Below, piece by piece: positions 54,819 to 64,000 of a stretch of DNA of 64,000 bases (its first letter is position 1; every line of letters begins with the position of its first letter). The notes under the pieces were generated by a model. It searched no databases. It had not been told where the DNA came from and was given only the letters and a program-made list of their open reading frames with translations. The translations under genes and the position numbers were made by a program. This DNA comes from Duganella zoogloeoides (lineage in GTDB: Bacteria > Pseudomonadota > Gammaproteobacteria > Burkholderiales > Burkholderiaceae_D): NCBI RefSeq assembly GCF_034479515.1, contig NZ_CP140152.1, forward strand, positions 4,030,001 through 4,094,000, in the 5' to 3' direction.

Positions 54819-55772
54819 TTATACCTGCTCTGTAAAGAATCGCTTGTCCATTTCCTGCAAACCTACCGTGTCGAGTACCTCCTTGAGGCGCTCGGCGGGC
54901 CGCTGGCGCGGCAGGTTTTTATACGTGGCGATAATCAGCTCGTTCTTCATCGAGTGCTCCCAGCCCACCAGTTCCGTCACCGTCACCTGGTAGCCATGGG
55001 CTTCCAGTTGCAGGCAACGCAGCACGTTGGTGATCTGGCTGCCGAATTCGCGGGTGTGGATCGGGTGGCGCCAGATTTCGGACAATGCCGACTTGCCCAT
55101 CGATTGCCCCTTGTTCTTCTTCAGCACCGACGCGACTTCAGCCTGGCAGCACGGCACCAGCACGATGTGCTTCGATTTCTTCTTCAGCGCGAAATCGATG
55201 GCGTCATCGGTGGCGGTGTTACACGCATGCAGCGCGGTGACGATGTCGATCTGCGGCGGCAGCAATGTCGATTCGGTGGACTCGGCCACCGACAGCGGCA
55301 AAAACGACATGCCCGGGAAATCGAACTGCGCGGCCAGCTGCTGCGAGCGCGCCACCAGTTCTTCGCGCGTCTCGATACCGTAGATATGCGAACCGGCTTC
55401 GAGCGCCTTGAAGAACAGGTCGTAGATGATGAAGCCGAGGTACGATTTGCCGGCGCCATGATCGACCAGCGACACGTGGCCCTTGGCAGCCAGCACGTCT
55501 TTCAGCAGCGGCTCGATGAACTGGTACAGGTGATAGACCTGCTTCAGCTTGCGGCGGCTGTCCTGGTTCATCTTGCCGTCGCGCGTGAGGATGTGCAGCT
55601 CCTGCAGCAGCGCCACGGTCTGGCCTTCGCGGATTTCGGGCATGTTGTCGGCGCCGGTCACAGTCGTACCGATTTTACCTGTGCCGATTTTACCTGCGCC
55701 GGTTTTCGGCGCTACCGACTTGGCAGCCGGTTTGTTTGCCGGCCTCTGTGCGCCAGCCTTGGCAGACGCCAT
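54819..55772 (-). CDS. SAM-dependent methyltransferase (Methyltransf_32-like)
   Basis: A 317-residue class I methyltransferase. The SAM-binding motif is LVDHGAGKSYLGFIIYDLF (about 100-118), and CNTATDDAIDFALKKKSKHIVLVPCC follows in two parts. The first 45 residues are basic and include a repeat (KTGAGKIGTGKIGT) coded by a 15-base tandem repeat at about 55675-55720. It begins one base after the fdx stop, in the position where many proteobacteria have iscX, so it is probably transcribed with the isc genes. The substrate is unknown; nucleic acid or a ribosomal component is possible. Confidence 0.75.
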   Translation of the reverse strand: MASAKAGAQRPANKPAAKSVAPKTGAGKIGTGKIGTTVTGADNMPEIREGQTVALLQELHILTRDGKMNQDSRRKLKQVYHLYQFIEPLLKDVLAAKGHVSLVDHGAGKSYLGFIIYDLFFKALEAGSHIYGIETREELVARSQQLAAQFDFPGMSFLPLSVAESTESTLLPPQIDIVTALHACNTATDDAIDFALKKKSKHIVLVPCCQAEVASVLKKNKGQSMGKSALSEIWRHPIHTREFGSQITNVLRCLQLEAHGYQVTVTELVGWEHSMKNELIIATYKNLPRQRPAERLKEVLDTVGLQEMDKRFFTEQV

Positions 55773-55773
55773 A

Positions 55774-56115
55774 TCAGTGGCTGCCTTCGCTGGCGTGGTT
55801 GATCGTGTATTTCGGGATCTCGATCACCATGTCTTCGTCGGCCACCACGGCCTGGCACGACAGGCGCGACACGGCTTCCAGGCCCCAGGCCTTGTCCAGC
55901 ATGTCTTCTTCGGTTTCGCTCGCTTCGTTCAGCGACTCGATCCCCTCGCGCACCAGCACGTGGCAGGTGGTGCAGGCGCACGATTTTTCGCACGCGTGCT
56001 CGATGTTGATGTCGTTCTCGAGCATGATGTCGCACAGGGTCTGGCCCGACTTGGCTTCAACAACGGCGCCGTCCGGGCACAGTTTGGCGTGGGGCAGGAA
56101 TACGATTTGTGGCAC
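55774..56115 (-). CDS. fdx: ISC-type [2Fe-2S] ferredoxin
   Basis: A 113-residue adrenodoxin-like ferredoxin that supplies electrons for Fe-S assembly. The cluster ligands are the Cys residues in ACEKSCACTTCHV and SRLSCQAVV. The length and ends match the ISC ferredoxins. It is the last isc gene; 131 bases separate it from hscA, and a REP-like pair lies in that gap. Confidence 0.95.
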   Translation of the reverse strand: MPQIVFLPHAKLCPDGAVVEAKSGQTLCDIMLENDINIEHACEKSCACTTCHVLVREGIESLNEASETEEDMLDKAWGLEAVSRLSCQAVVADEDMVIEIPKYTINHASEGSH

Positions 56116-56147
56116 TTGATACCTCTACATTTAATTTTGACGCCGCC

Positions 56148-56226
56148 GTCATCCTCGCGAGCGCGGGGATCCATAGACACGCAATTTAGCCGGCTTCGTA
56201 TCGATTCCCGCGTGCGCGGGAATGAC
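56148..56226. repeat. REP-like inverted pair (dRS3-like ends)
   Basis: GTCATCCTCGCGAGCGCG (56148-56165) and GATTCCCGCGTGCGCGGGAA (56203-56222) are imperfect inverted relatives, about 79 bases end to end, each itself a small palindrome. The ATTCCC/GGGAAT core is like neisserial dRS3 repeats and many REP elements. It sits between hscA and fdx. Confidence 0.65.
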
Positions 56227-56246
56227 GGAGCAGAGACCAATGGTTT

Positions 56247-58127
<1,881 letters not shown>

Positions 58128-58194
58128 GGGTGGAACCTGTATTCTTGTTGGTTTGCCTGGGCGGCATGGGGAACCTGTAGCGGCCCCGCAGGCC

Positions 58195-58710
58195 TCAGGC
58201 TTCGATTGCTTCGAAGGCGAAGCGGACTTCTTCGCCGAATTTTTCGAGGAACATCAGCGCGCGCACACCCTGGGCCGCGCCGGTGTAATCGGCAGCGTCG
58301 AGCTGCTGTTCGATGTCGGCCAGCTGCGCCTTGCGGGCAGCGCGCAGGTCGCGGTCGAGCGCGTCGAGGGCGTCGGCATCCTTTGCGGCGCGGGCGTCGC
58401 CCAGCGCTTCGCGCCATTCCATCTGCTGCATCAAAAACGCTACCGGCATCGCGGTATTCGATTCGGTTTGCAGATCGACGCCGTGCAGCTCGCACAGGTA
58501 CTGGGCGCGCTTTTGCGGGTTCTTCAGCGTCTGATACGCCTCGTTGGCGCGCGTGGCCCACTGCATGGCGACGCGCGTTTCAGCATCGGTCGCGTTGACG
58601 AATTTGTCCGGGTGGACCCGGCCTTGCACGTCGCGGTAGGCGTTGTCGAGCGCATGGGCATCGACCGCGTACCGCTGCGGCAGCTGGAACAGCTCGAAGT
58701 GATTTTGCAT
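58195..58710 (-). CDS. hscB: J-domain co-chaperone HscB
   Basis: A 171-residue partner that stimulates HscA and brings IscU. The J domain (about 1-75) has HPDKFVN with the essential HPD; the C-terminal three-helix bundle (about 85-170) binds IscU. It lies 7 bases after iscA and 67 before hscA. Confidence 0.94.
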   Translation of the reverse strand: MQNHFELFQLPQRYAVDAHALDNAYRDVQGRVHPDKFVNATDAETRVAMQWATRANEAYQTLKNPQKRAQYLCELHGVDLQTESNTAMPVAFLMQQMEWREALGDARAAKDADALDALDRDLRAARKAQLADIEQQLDAADYTGAAQGVRALMFLEKFGEEVRFAFEAIEA

Positions 58711-58717
58711 AGGCGGT

Positions 58718-59041
58718 TTAAATACGGAAACTCTCGCCGCAACCGCAAGCGTCTTTTTCGTTCGGGTTGTGGAACTTGAAGCCCTCGTTCAAGCCTTCGC
58801 GTGCGAAGTCCAGCTCGGTGCCGTCGATATACGGCAGGCTTTTCGGATCGACGAATACCTTCACGCCGTGCGACTCGAACACGCTGTCCTCGTCGGCCAC
58901 TTCATCGACATACTCGAGCTTGTACGCCAGGCCCGAGCAGCCGGTGGTACGCACGCCAAAACGCAAACCGACGCCCTTGCCGCGGCGTTCGATGTAGCGA
59001 TTGATGTGCTTGGCTGCTTTTTCGGTCAGGGTAATTGCCAT
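58718..59041 (-). CDS. iscA: A-type Fe-S carrier IscA
   Basis: A 107-residue scaffold/carrier with the three ligands in [14 protein letters not shown] and [11 protein letters not shown]. It starts after a 125-base gap that contains a large hairpin, an unusual arrangement between iscU and iscA. Confidence 0.95.
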   Translation of the reverse strand: MAITLTEKAAKHINRYIERRGKGVGLRFGVRTTGCSGLAYKLEYVDEVADEDSVFESHGVKVFVDPKSLPYIDGTELDFAREGLNEGFKFHNPNEKDACGCGESFRI

Positions 59042-59081
59042 CTAATTCTCCGTGCCGGCGACAGCCGGCCTATATAAAACC

Positions 59082-59168
59082 AAAGTTGTTGTAATGCGAT
59101 TGTGGTCAGGCGTGGCGGCGAAGGCAGTACGCCACTACGGCGCACCACGATCGCATTTCAACAACTTT
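59082..59168. repeat. 87-base hairpin between iscU and iscA
   Basis: Arms 59082-59106 and 59144-59168 (25 bases each) are inverted copies with two mismatches. Inside is a second inverted pair (GGCGTGG near 59110 with CGCCAC near 59130). The right arm reaches the last codon of iscU, so the transcript would fold exactly at the iscU stop. There is no T run. It may be a processing or pausing stem, or a REP-like insertion. A short stem GCCGGC-GACA-GCCGGC (59054-59069) lies nearer iscA. Confidence 0.75.
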
Positions 59169-59559
59169 AAGCGGCGACTGCTGGGTGCTTGGCTTGATAG
59201 TCCTGAACAGCCGCCTTGATCGCGTCTTCTGCCAGGATCGAGCAGTGAATCTTGACCGGTGGCAGTGCCAGTTCTTCGGCGATTTGCGTGTTCTTGATGG
59301 CCAGTGCCTGGTCCAGGGTTTTACCCTTGACCCATTCGGTCACCAGCGAACTCGAGGCGATGGCCGAACCGCAGCCGTACGTCTTGAATTTCGCATCTTC
59401 GATCAGGCCATCGGCGCCGACCTTGATTTGCAGTTTCATCACGTCGCCGCACGCTGGCGCGCCCACCATGCCGGTACCGATGCTGTCATCGCCCTTGTCG
59501 AAAGCGCCGACGTTGCGTGGGTTTTCGTAGTGGTCCAGTACTTTTTCCGAGTAAGCCAT
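59167..59559 (-). CDS. iscU: Fe-S scaffold protein IscU
   Basis: A 130-residue scaffold that receives sulfur from IscS. The three ligand cysteines are in GAPACGDVMKL, TYGCGSAIASS and KIHCSILAEDAIKAA, with LPPVK for HscA binding. The start at 59559 (MAYSEKVLDHYENPRNVG) is the family start. It lies 50 bases after iscS. Confidence 0.96.
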   Translation of the reverse strand: MAYSEKVLDHYENPRNVGAFDKGDDSIGTGMVGAPACGDVMKLQIKVGADGLIEDAKFKTYGCGSAIASSSLVTEWVKGKTLDQALAIKNTQIAEELALPPVKIHCSILAEDAIKAAVQDYQAKHPAVAA

Positions 59560-59609
59560 TTTGTTGCTCCTGTATCTTTTAGGTGATTCGTACGTAGCGC
59601 GCAGCGTGA

Positions 59610-60866
59610 TTAATGCGCGGCCCACTGGATCGAGCTGATGTCGATCCCTTCCTTGAACATGTCCCACAGCGGCGACAGTTCACGCAATTTGCCCACTTTC
59701 GACTTCATCAGTTCGATGGCGAAGTCGATGTCTTCTTCGGTCGTGAAACGGCCGATGGTAAAGCGGATCGAGCTGTGCGCCAGTTCGTCGCTGCGGCCCA
59801 GGGCACGCAACACGTACGATGGCTCCAGGCTGGCCGAGGTGCAGGCCGAACCGGACGACACGGCCAGGTCTTTCACGGCCATGATCAGCGACTCGCCCTC
59901 GACGTAGTTGAAGCTGACGTTGAGGTTGTGCGGCACGCGGTGGTCCATGTCGCCGTTGATGTAGGTTTCTTCGATTTCCTGCAGGCCCGTGGCCAGGCGG
60001 TCGCGCAGCGCCTTGATGCGCGAAATTTCGGTATCCATTTCCACTTTGGCCAGGCGGAACGCTTCGCCCATGCCCACGATCTGATGGGTAGGCAGCGTAC
60101 CCGAACGCAAGCCGCGCTCGTGGCCGCCACCGTGCATTTGCGCTTCGATGCGCACGCGCGGCTTGCGGCAAACGTACAGCGCGCCCACGCCTTTCGGGCC
60201 GTAGGTTTTGTGCGCGGTAAAGGTCATCAGGTCGACCTTGGTTTTTTGCAGGTCGATCACGATCTTGCCGGTCGCTTGCGCAGCGTCGCAGTGGAAGATG
60301 ATGCCTTTCGAGCGGCACAGCGCGCCGATCTCGTCGATCGGCTGGATCACGCCGATTTCGTTATTCACCAGCATGACCGAAATCAGGATGGTGTCGGGAC
60401 GGATGGCGGCGGTCAGCTGCTCGATGGTGATCAGGCCGTTGTCCTGCGGTTCCAGGTACGTCGCTTCGAAGCCCTGGCGCTCCAGTTCGCGCACGGTGTC
60501 GAGCACGGCCTTGTGCTCGGTTTTTACCGTGATGATGTGCTTGCCCTTGGTCTTGTAGAACTGCGCTGCGCCCTTGATGGCGAGGTTGTTCGACTCGGTG
60601 GCGCCGGAGGTCCAGATGATTTCGCGCGGGTCTGCATTGACCAGGGCGGCGACGTGGGCGCGCGCCTCTTCCACCGCTTTTTCAGCAGTCCAGCCGTACA
60701 TATGGCTGCGCGATGCGGGATTGCCGAACTGCTCGCGCAGGTAAGGAATCATGGCATCGGCCACGCGCGGGTCGATCGGCGTGGTGGCCGAATAGTCCAT
60801 ATAAATAGGGAAATGCGGCGCGGTCTGGAACTTTACGGCGGCGAGATTTTTTTCTGGGGCGTTCAT
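59610..60866 (-). CDS. iscS: Cysteine desulfurase IscS
   Basis: A 418-residue PLP enzyme that takes sulfur from cysteine. The PLP Lys is in [18 protein letters not shown]; the catalytic Cys is in [16 protein letters not shown]. It starts MNAPEKN at 60866 with GGAG 7 bases upstream; a longer in-frame start is less likely. It is somewhat longer at the N-terminus than E. coli IscS (404). Confidence 0.96.
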   Translation of the reverse strand: MNAPEKNLAAVKFQTAPHFPIYMDYSATTPIDPRVADAMIPYLREQFGNPASRSHMYGWTAEKAVEEARAHVAALVNADPREIIWTSGATESNNLAIKGAAQFYKTKGKHIITVKTEHKAVLDTVRELERQGFEATYLEPQDNGLITIEQLTAAIRPDTILISVMLVNNEIGVIQPIDEIGALCRSKGIIFHCDAAQATGKIVIDLQKTKVDLMTFTAHKTYGPKGVGALYVCRKPRVRIEAQMHGGGHERGLRSGTLPTHQIVGMGEAFRLAKVEMDTEISRIKALRDRLATGLQEIEETYINGDMDHRVPHNLNVSFNYVEGESLIMAVKDLAVSSGSACTSASLEPSYVLRALGRSDELAHSSIRFTIGRFTTEEDIDFAIELMKSKVGKLRELSPLWDMFKEGIDISSIQWAAH

Positions 60867-60913
60867 CTGGTAACTCCGTTCATCTTTTGTTTTTAGCCTG
60901 GCAAGCAATGCGC

Positions 60914-61399
60914 TCAACCCAACGCGGCCTGGTTTTCATTGCGGTGCATGACCACCACGCTTTGGTCGGCATGCTTTTGCTTCTGTTGATCGACCAGATC
61001 CTGCAACGACACCGAATCGAGGTAATCAACCATTTTTTCGTTCAGCGTGGCCCACAACTCGTGGGTCATGCAACGCACGCCACTGGCGGCGTCCGCCCCG
61101 TGGCAATTTTCCTTGCCGCCACACTGGGTGGCGTCCAGCGGCTCATCGACGGCGATGATGATGTCGGCCACCGTGACCTTGTCCGCCCGGCGGGCCAGGC
61201 TGTAACCCCCCCCCGGACCACGGATCGATTCGACAATTTCGTGGCGGCGCAACTTGCCGAACAATTGCTCCAGGTACGACAGCGAAATGGCCTGGCGCTG
61301 GCTGATGCCCGATAGCGTGACCGGACCCTTGCCTTGGCGCAAAGCCAGGTCGATCATCGCAGTCACAGCAAAACGGCCTTTAGTGGTCAGACGCATCAC
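60914..61399 (-). CDS. iscR: Fe-S cluster regulator IscR
   Basis: A 161-residue Rrf2-family repressor that binds a [2Fe-2S] cluster. The winged helix is [23 protein letters not shown] split at the turn; the cluster cysteines are C-x5-C-x7+-C in [19 protein letters not shown]. It represses the isc operon when cluster-loaded. An IscR type-1 site lies 62 bases upstream of its start. Confidence 0.95.
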   Translation of the reverse strand: MMRLTTKGRFAVTAMIDLALRQGKGPVTLSGISQRQAISLSYLEQLFGKLRRHEIVESIRGPGGGYSLARRADKVTVADIIIAVDEPLDATQCGGKENCHGADAASGVRCMTHELWATLNEKMVDYLDSVSLQDLVDQQKQKHADQSVVVMHRNENQAALG

Positions 61400-61460
61400 T
61401 ACCTCGGTTCGGTTAAAATATCGACCCTGCCTGCCCCGCTCAGTGTACGTTTAAGCCTGA

Positions 61461-61485
61461 GTAGTTGATCGAATTAGTCAAGTAT
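61461..61485. promoter_or_regulatory. IscR type-1 binding site
   Basis: A 25-base site with halves GTAGTTGATC and TAGTCAAGTAT agrees with the published type-1 consensus (ATASYYGACTRWWWYAGTCRRSTAT) at 22 of 25 positions. It lies upstream of iscR and overlaps the likely -35 (TTGACT on the leftward strand), as expected for autorepression. Confidence 0.75.
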
Positions 61486-61534
61486 ACCAAACTTTGGCGA
61501 AGCTTGCCGGTGGCCCTTCGGTTTCGACCTGTGG

Positions 61535-62311
61535 CTAAGCTTTCAATAGTTGCATCGGGCCAAACAGCGTGTGCATGTCCTGGTTGCCAATAAAACTCAG
61601 GTTGTACGGGTGCTCCGCCACGATCTGCGGAAACTCTTTCATCACCGGCAATTTCTTCAGCAATTCGGCGATCTTGCCCCACAAAATCATGGTGGGCGTG
61701 GCGGCCGACTGCGCGGCCAGACCGGCCATCACGGTCTCGAAAAACGGCAGCCAGGCCTTGGCATCTTTAACGGGCGCGACGTCGCTGCGGAACACCAGCG
61801 ACGCGTTCAGCAACAAAAAGCCCTGGCCAGTCAACTTGCGCTGCATGTCGTCCAGGGTCTGGATATGGGTGCCGGCGCCGCTGCGCGCGCGGGTCGAGAC
61901 AGCCGCCATGGCATCGCCGGCGGTATTGTCCAGTTGCAGCTGGCCATCGGCCACCAGCAGCATTTTCATGAAGTTGCGCAGCGAGGTGGCCTTGTTGACC
62001 GCTTTCGATAAGCCGCCACCCTCCTCGCTCGACCACAGGCTGCCGACGGCGCCATCCATGAAGCACACGCCGGTGGCACTCAGCGCACGCGGATACGGCC
62101 CCTCGCCCACCAGCACATAGCGCACCTGGTCCAGCGGCAAGGCGAAGGCGGCAAACAAACGGCCTTCGGTGGGTAAATACTGGTCAACCGCCAGCTGCGG
62201 CAGGTAATCGGGCGTGGCCTTCATCACCGCCTGCAGACCCTCGATTAACAACGGGCGCCAGGAAGCGTCGGCGCCAGCGAGCGCGGCAAGGATAGGATCG
62301 GGGATGGTCAT
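61535..62311 (-). CDS. Uracil-DNA glycosylase-fold protein with degenerate catalytic motif
   Basis: A 258-residue protein with the family-1 UDG layout. The motif A that reads GQDPYH in Ung is GEGPYP here (residues 69-74), so the catalytic Asp is Gly71. The second motif HPSPLS reads HPYNLS (234-239) and keeps the His. Intermediate blocks TSLRNFMKMLL, GQGFLLLNASLVFR and PTMILWGKIAELLKKL match the fold. It may bind DNA without cutting, act on a different base, or have another role. The start at 62311 is chosen because no ribosome binding site supports the longer TTG form. Confidence 0.78.
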   Translation of the reverse strand: MTIPDPILAALAGADASWRPLLIEGLQAVMKATPDYLPQLAVDQYLPTEGRLFAAFALPLDQVRYVLVGEGPYPRALSATGVCFMDGAVGSLWSSEEGGGLSKAVNKATSLRNFMKMLLVADGQLQLDNTAGDAMAAVSTRARSGAGTHIQTLDDMQRKLTGQGFLLLNASLVFRSDVAPVKDAKAWLPFFETVMAGLAAQSAATPTMILWGKIAELLKKLPVMKEFPQIVAEHPYNLSFIGNQDMHTLFGPMQLLKA

Positions 62312-62383
62312 GGCTGCAAGGCAATCGGACAAAGGCGAGATTGTAACGTGACTGCTTGCAGCTTTCTATTTATAAATGGTTGA

Positions 62384-63718
62384 TTATTGTTCCAGCCAGC
62401 CGCCTTCGAAGCCGGCCCGCTGCAGGCCGGCGCGGATGTACTCATTGCCACGCATCAGGCGCCAGATAAAATCGTGCAGGTAGTTGTCGGCCATGATGAT
62501 GGCCGGCCCCTTGTCGATGCCGAAGTGGTACGGCGACACCCAGCGCACGCAGCCGCCCCGTGCGTGGTGGAACACGGTGGAAAACGAGGGTTTGAAGCCG
62601 CACTGGCGCTGTTCGTGCAAGTCCAGGGTCTGGTAGTGGCGGATGGTCGGCAGCACGATCTCGGGCGCGAACGGCAATGACGCTGCCACTGCCCACGGCG
62701 CCAGCGTGCCGTCGTCCGGGCCGTACGGTACGCCGCGGGCGATGTAATCGTAAAATTTTCGCTGCACGCCGCCGATCTTGCGGGTGCCCGGGCCCGGACC
62801 GTCGCAGGCCGAGATGCCCCAGTGCAGCGCGTCGTACTCGGGAAAGCCGAGCGGGTTTTCAATCGCATAGCGCTGCTGGACCAGCGTGGCGCGGCGGCTG
62901 TTCTCAAAGTAGTCGAGGTCGTGGGCACGCATGGGATGATCGCGGATGCCGCGCATATCGAGCCACACGTGCGACATCTGGTGGATGAACAGCGGCCCCG
63001 CGTACAGGTATTCGATGTCGTACACGGTTTTCCATTCATAGCTGGCAGCCCAGGCGTCGTAGCTGTCGCGTTCGATCGGGTACGTGGGCGAGCCCAGCGC
63101 CAGCACGTACAGGATCAGCGCCTCGTCGTAACCTTCCCAGTGCCAGCGCAGGAAACCTTTGCCCGGCTTCCAGCCGTGGCACAGCAGGCGCTTGCGGCGG
63201 CGCATCCATTGCCAGTCCACGCGACGGTACAGCAAGTCGCCCAGGTCGCGGATTTCGCGTTCATCGTCATCGGCGCCGGTGAAGTATTCAACCACAGCCA
63301 GCACGCCGGCGATCAGCAGCGCGGTGTCGATACTGGACAGTTCGCTGTCGCGCGCCCGTGCGCCGGTGTCCATGTCGAGAAAGTGATAATAAAAACCCTT
63401 GTAGCCGCTGGCGGTCGGCGATTCGCTCTGCTCGCAGTTGGCGAAAAATCGCAATGTGGTCAAGGTGCGGGCGATGGCATCGGAACGCGGCATGAAGCCG
63501 CGCTCGACGGCAATCGGGTAGCAGGTCAACGCCATGCCAACCGCCGCGATGCTGGCGGGCCAGCCGGCGCCGGCCGTCTTGTCACGCACCAGGCCGTTGG
63601 CCGGATTGGCTTCGGTGACAAAGTAGTCGAACGATTCTCTCTGCAATTGGCCCAGCAGCGCCACCGTCGCGTCATCGACTGCGAGCGGCGGGCGCTCGAT
63701 ACGCGGCATAGTCGTCAT
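62384..63718 (-). CDS. Glucoamylase-family (PF10091-like) protein
   Basis: A 444-residue cytoplasmic or unexported protein of the glycoamylase (alpha/alpha)6 family, related to the domain of cyclic-beta-glucan synthases. Blocks include ESFDYFVTEANPANGLVRDK, SSIDTALLIAGVLA, LFIHQMSHVWLDMRG, PEYDALHWGISACDG and VRWVSPYHFGIDKGPAIIM. The likely catalytic Glu and Asp positions are present but cannot be assigned for sure. No signal peptide is seen. It probably cleaves a beta-glucan or maltooligosaccharide; the substrate is not known. Confidence 0.8.
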   Translation of the reverse strand: MTTMPRIERPPLAVDDATVALLGQLQRESFDYFVTEANPANGLVRDKTAGAGWPASIAAVGMALTCYPIAVERGFMPRSDAIARTLTTLRFFANCEQSESPTASGYKGFYYHFLDMDTGARARDSELSSIDTALLIAGVLAVVEYFTGADDDEREIRDLGDLLYRRVDWQWMRRRKRLLCHGWKPGKGFLRWHWEGYDEALILYVLALGSPTYPIERDSYDAWAASYEWKTVYDIEYLYAGPLFIHQMSHVWLDMRGIRDHPMRAHDLDYFENSRRATLVQQRYAIENPLGFPEYDALHWGISACDGPGPGTRKIGGVQRKFYDYIARGVPYGPDDGTLAPWAVAASLPFAPEIVLPTIRHYQTLDLHEQRQCGFKPSFSTVFHHARGGCVRWVSPYHFGIDKGPAIIMADNYLHDFIWRLMRGNEYIRAGLQRAGFEGGWLEQ

Positions 63719-63812
63719 GTCAGGCCCGGGCAGTTGTTGTAAAACTGCATCGTGTCACACCTGTGGCCGGTGGTATGTGCCTGAACTAACGGACCAGCTT
63801 GCCCGAATGACG

Positions 63813-64000
63813 CTATTCGGCATCCGGCTGCGCTGCCGGGTGCGCGCGCTGGAACGCGGGCAACGCCGCGCAGTGATCGTGGATGCGCGTGATGGTGGGA
63901 TACGGCGCCAGATCGACACCGAAACGCTGGGCGGAAAACACCTGCGGCGCCAGGCAGCAATCGGCCAGGCCGGGCTGGTCGCCGTGGCAAAAGGTGCCGG
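63813..64000 (-). CDS. maiA: Maleylacetoacetate isomerase (GST zeta class), 3' part
   Basis: Only the last 62 codons lie in the window; the gene continues beyond base 64000. The fragment reads FCHGDQPGLADCCLAPQVF, then SAQRFGVDLAPYPTITRIHD and ends QRAHPAAQPDAE. This matches the C-terminal helical domain of zeta-class glutathione S-transferases that isomerise maleylacetoacetate in tyrosine breakdown. The stop is at 63813-63815. Confidence 0.8.
   Translation of the reverse strand, partial: GTFCHGDQPGLADCCLAPQVFSAQRFGVDLAPYPTITRIHDHCAALPAFQRAHPAAQPDAE

Overview
The window is high-GC, densely coded proteobacterial chromosome. It most resembles a soil or plant-associated member of the Oxalobacteraceae (Massilia/Duganella/Janthinobacterium group, Betaproteobacteria). 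This placement rests on gene families and layouts: an iscRSUA-hscBA-fdx operon, an ECF sigma-DUF3619-DUF3106-RDD cluster, a PEP-CTERM exported protein and SIMPL-domain paralogues. It was not confirmed by any database search. No phage, insertion sequence with a transposase, or CRISPR array was found.

Layout. 1-6.3 kb: a ZnuD-like TonB-dependent receptor, a Sel1-repeat protein, a DUF2807 protein, a palindromic REP-like element, and a LysR regulator divergent from a CidA/LrgA-LrgB pair. 6.3-16.8 kb: a mannan-utilisation locus. A leftward operon encodes GH3, GH5 mannanase, GH27 alpha-galactosidase and two SGNH/CE2 esterases. A divergent rightward operon encodes a LacI regulator, an AGE-family sugar isomerase/epimerase and a PfkB fructokinase. 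Two 21-bp palindromes between them look like LacI-family operators. 17.0-26.4 kb: a complete selenocysteine formate dehydrogenase module, fdnG (in-frame UGA with SECIS), fdnH, fdnI, fdhE, selA, selB and the tRNA-Sec gene selC.

26.5-34.9 kb: a chemotaxis receptor with an apparent one-base frameshift, a cytochrome c-sugar dehydrogenase fusion, pnp and rpsO with several RNA hairpins, an outer-membrane protein, and a TonB_C-Sel1 protein followed by a Sel1 remnant. 35.0-40.0 kb: a NIPSNAP-monooxygenase-ArsR operon, a Gly/Ser-rich secreted protein, pssA and two SIMPL proteins. 40.1-45.7 kb: a catecholate-siderophore locus of FepA-type receptor, periplasmic esterase, response regulator and histidine kinase. 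Good Fur-box matches lie before the receptor and before the regulator, an arrangement like PfeA/PfeE/PfeRS.

45.8-49.1 kb: the branched-chain amino-acid operon ilvB-ilvN-ilvC. 49.6-53.0 kb: the sigma-factor operon and a PEP-CTERM protein. 53.0-61.5 kb: a pseudouridine-synthase-like protein with an altered catalytic position, threonine aldolase, a methyltransferase, then fdx-hscA-hscB-iscA-iscU-iscS-iscR (all leftward), with an IscR type-1 box and a large hairpin between iscU and iscA. 61.5-64.0 kb: a uracil-DNA-glycosylase-like protein with a degenerate catalytic motif, a glucoamylase-family protein, and the 3' end of a maleylacetoacetate isomerase gene cut by the window edge.

How the parts work together. 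Formate oxidation depends on the Sec machinery encoded beside it. Extracytoplasmic mannan breakdown would feed a mannose-to-fructose-6-phosphate route in the cytoplasm. Fe-S assembly and siderophore uptake both carry recognisable iron or Fe-S responsive sites. Nothing here is a clear-cut new system. The best candidates for novelty are the rpsO start-proximal hairpin, the iscU-iscA hairpin, the UDG-like and pseudouridine-synthase-like proteins with lost catalytic residues, and the sigma-DUF3619-DUF3106-RDD cluster.
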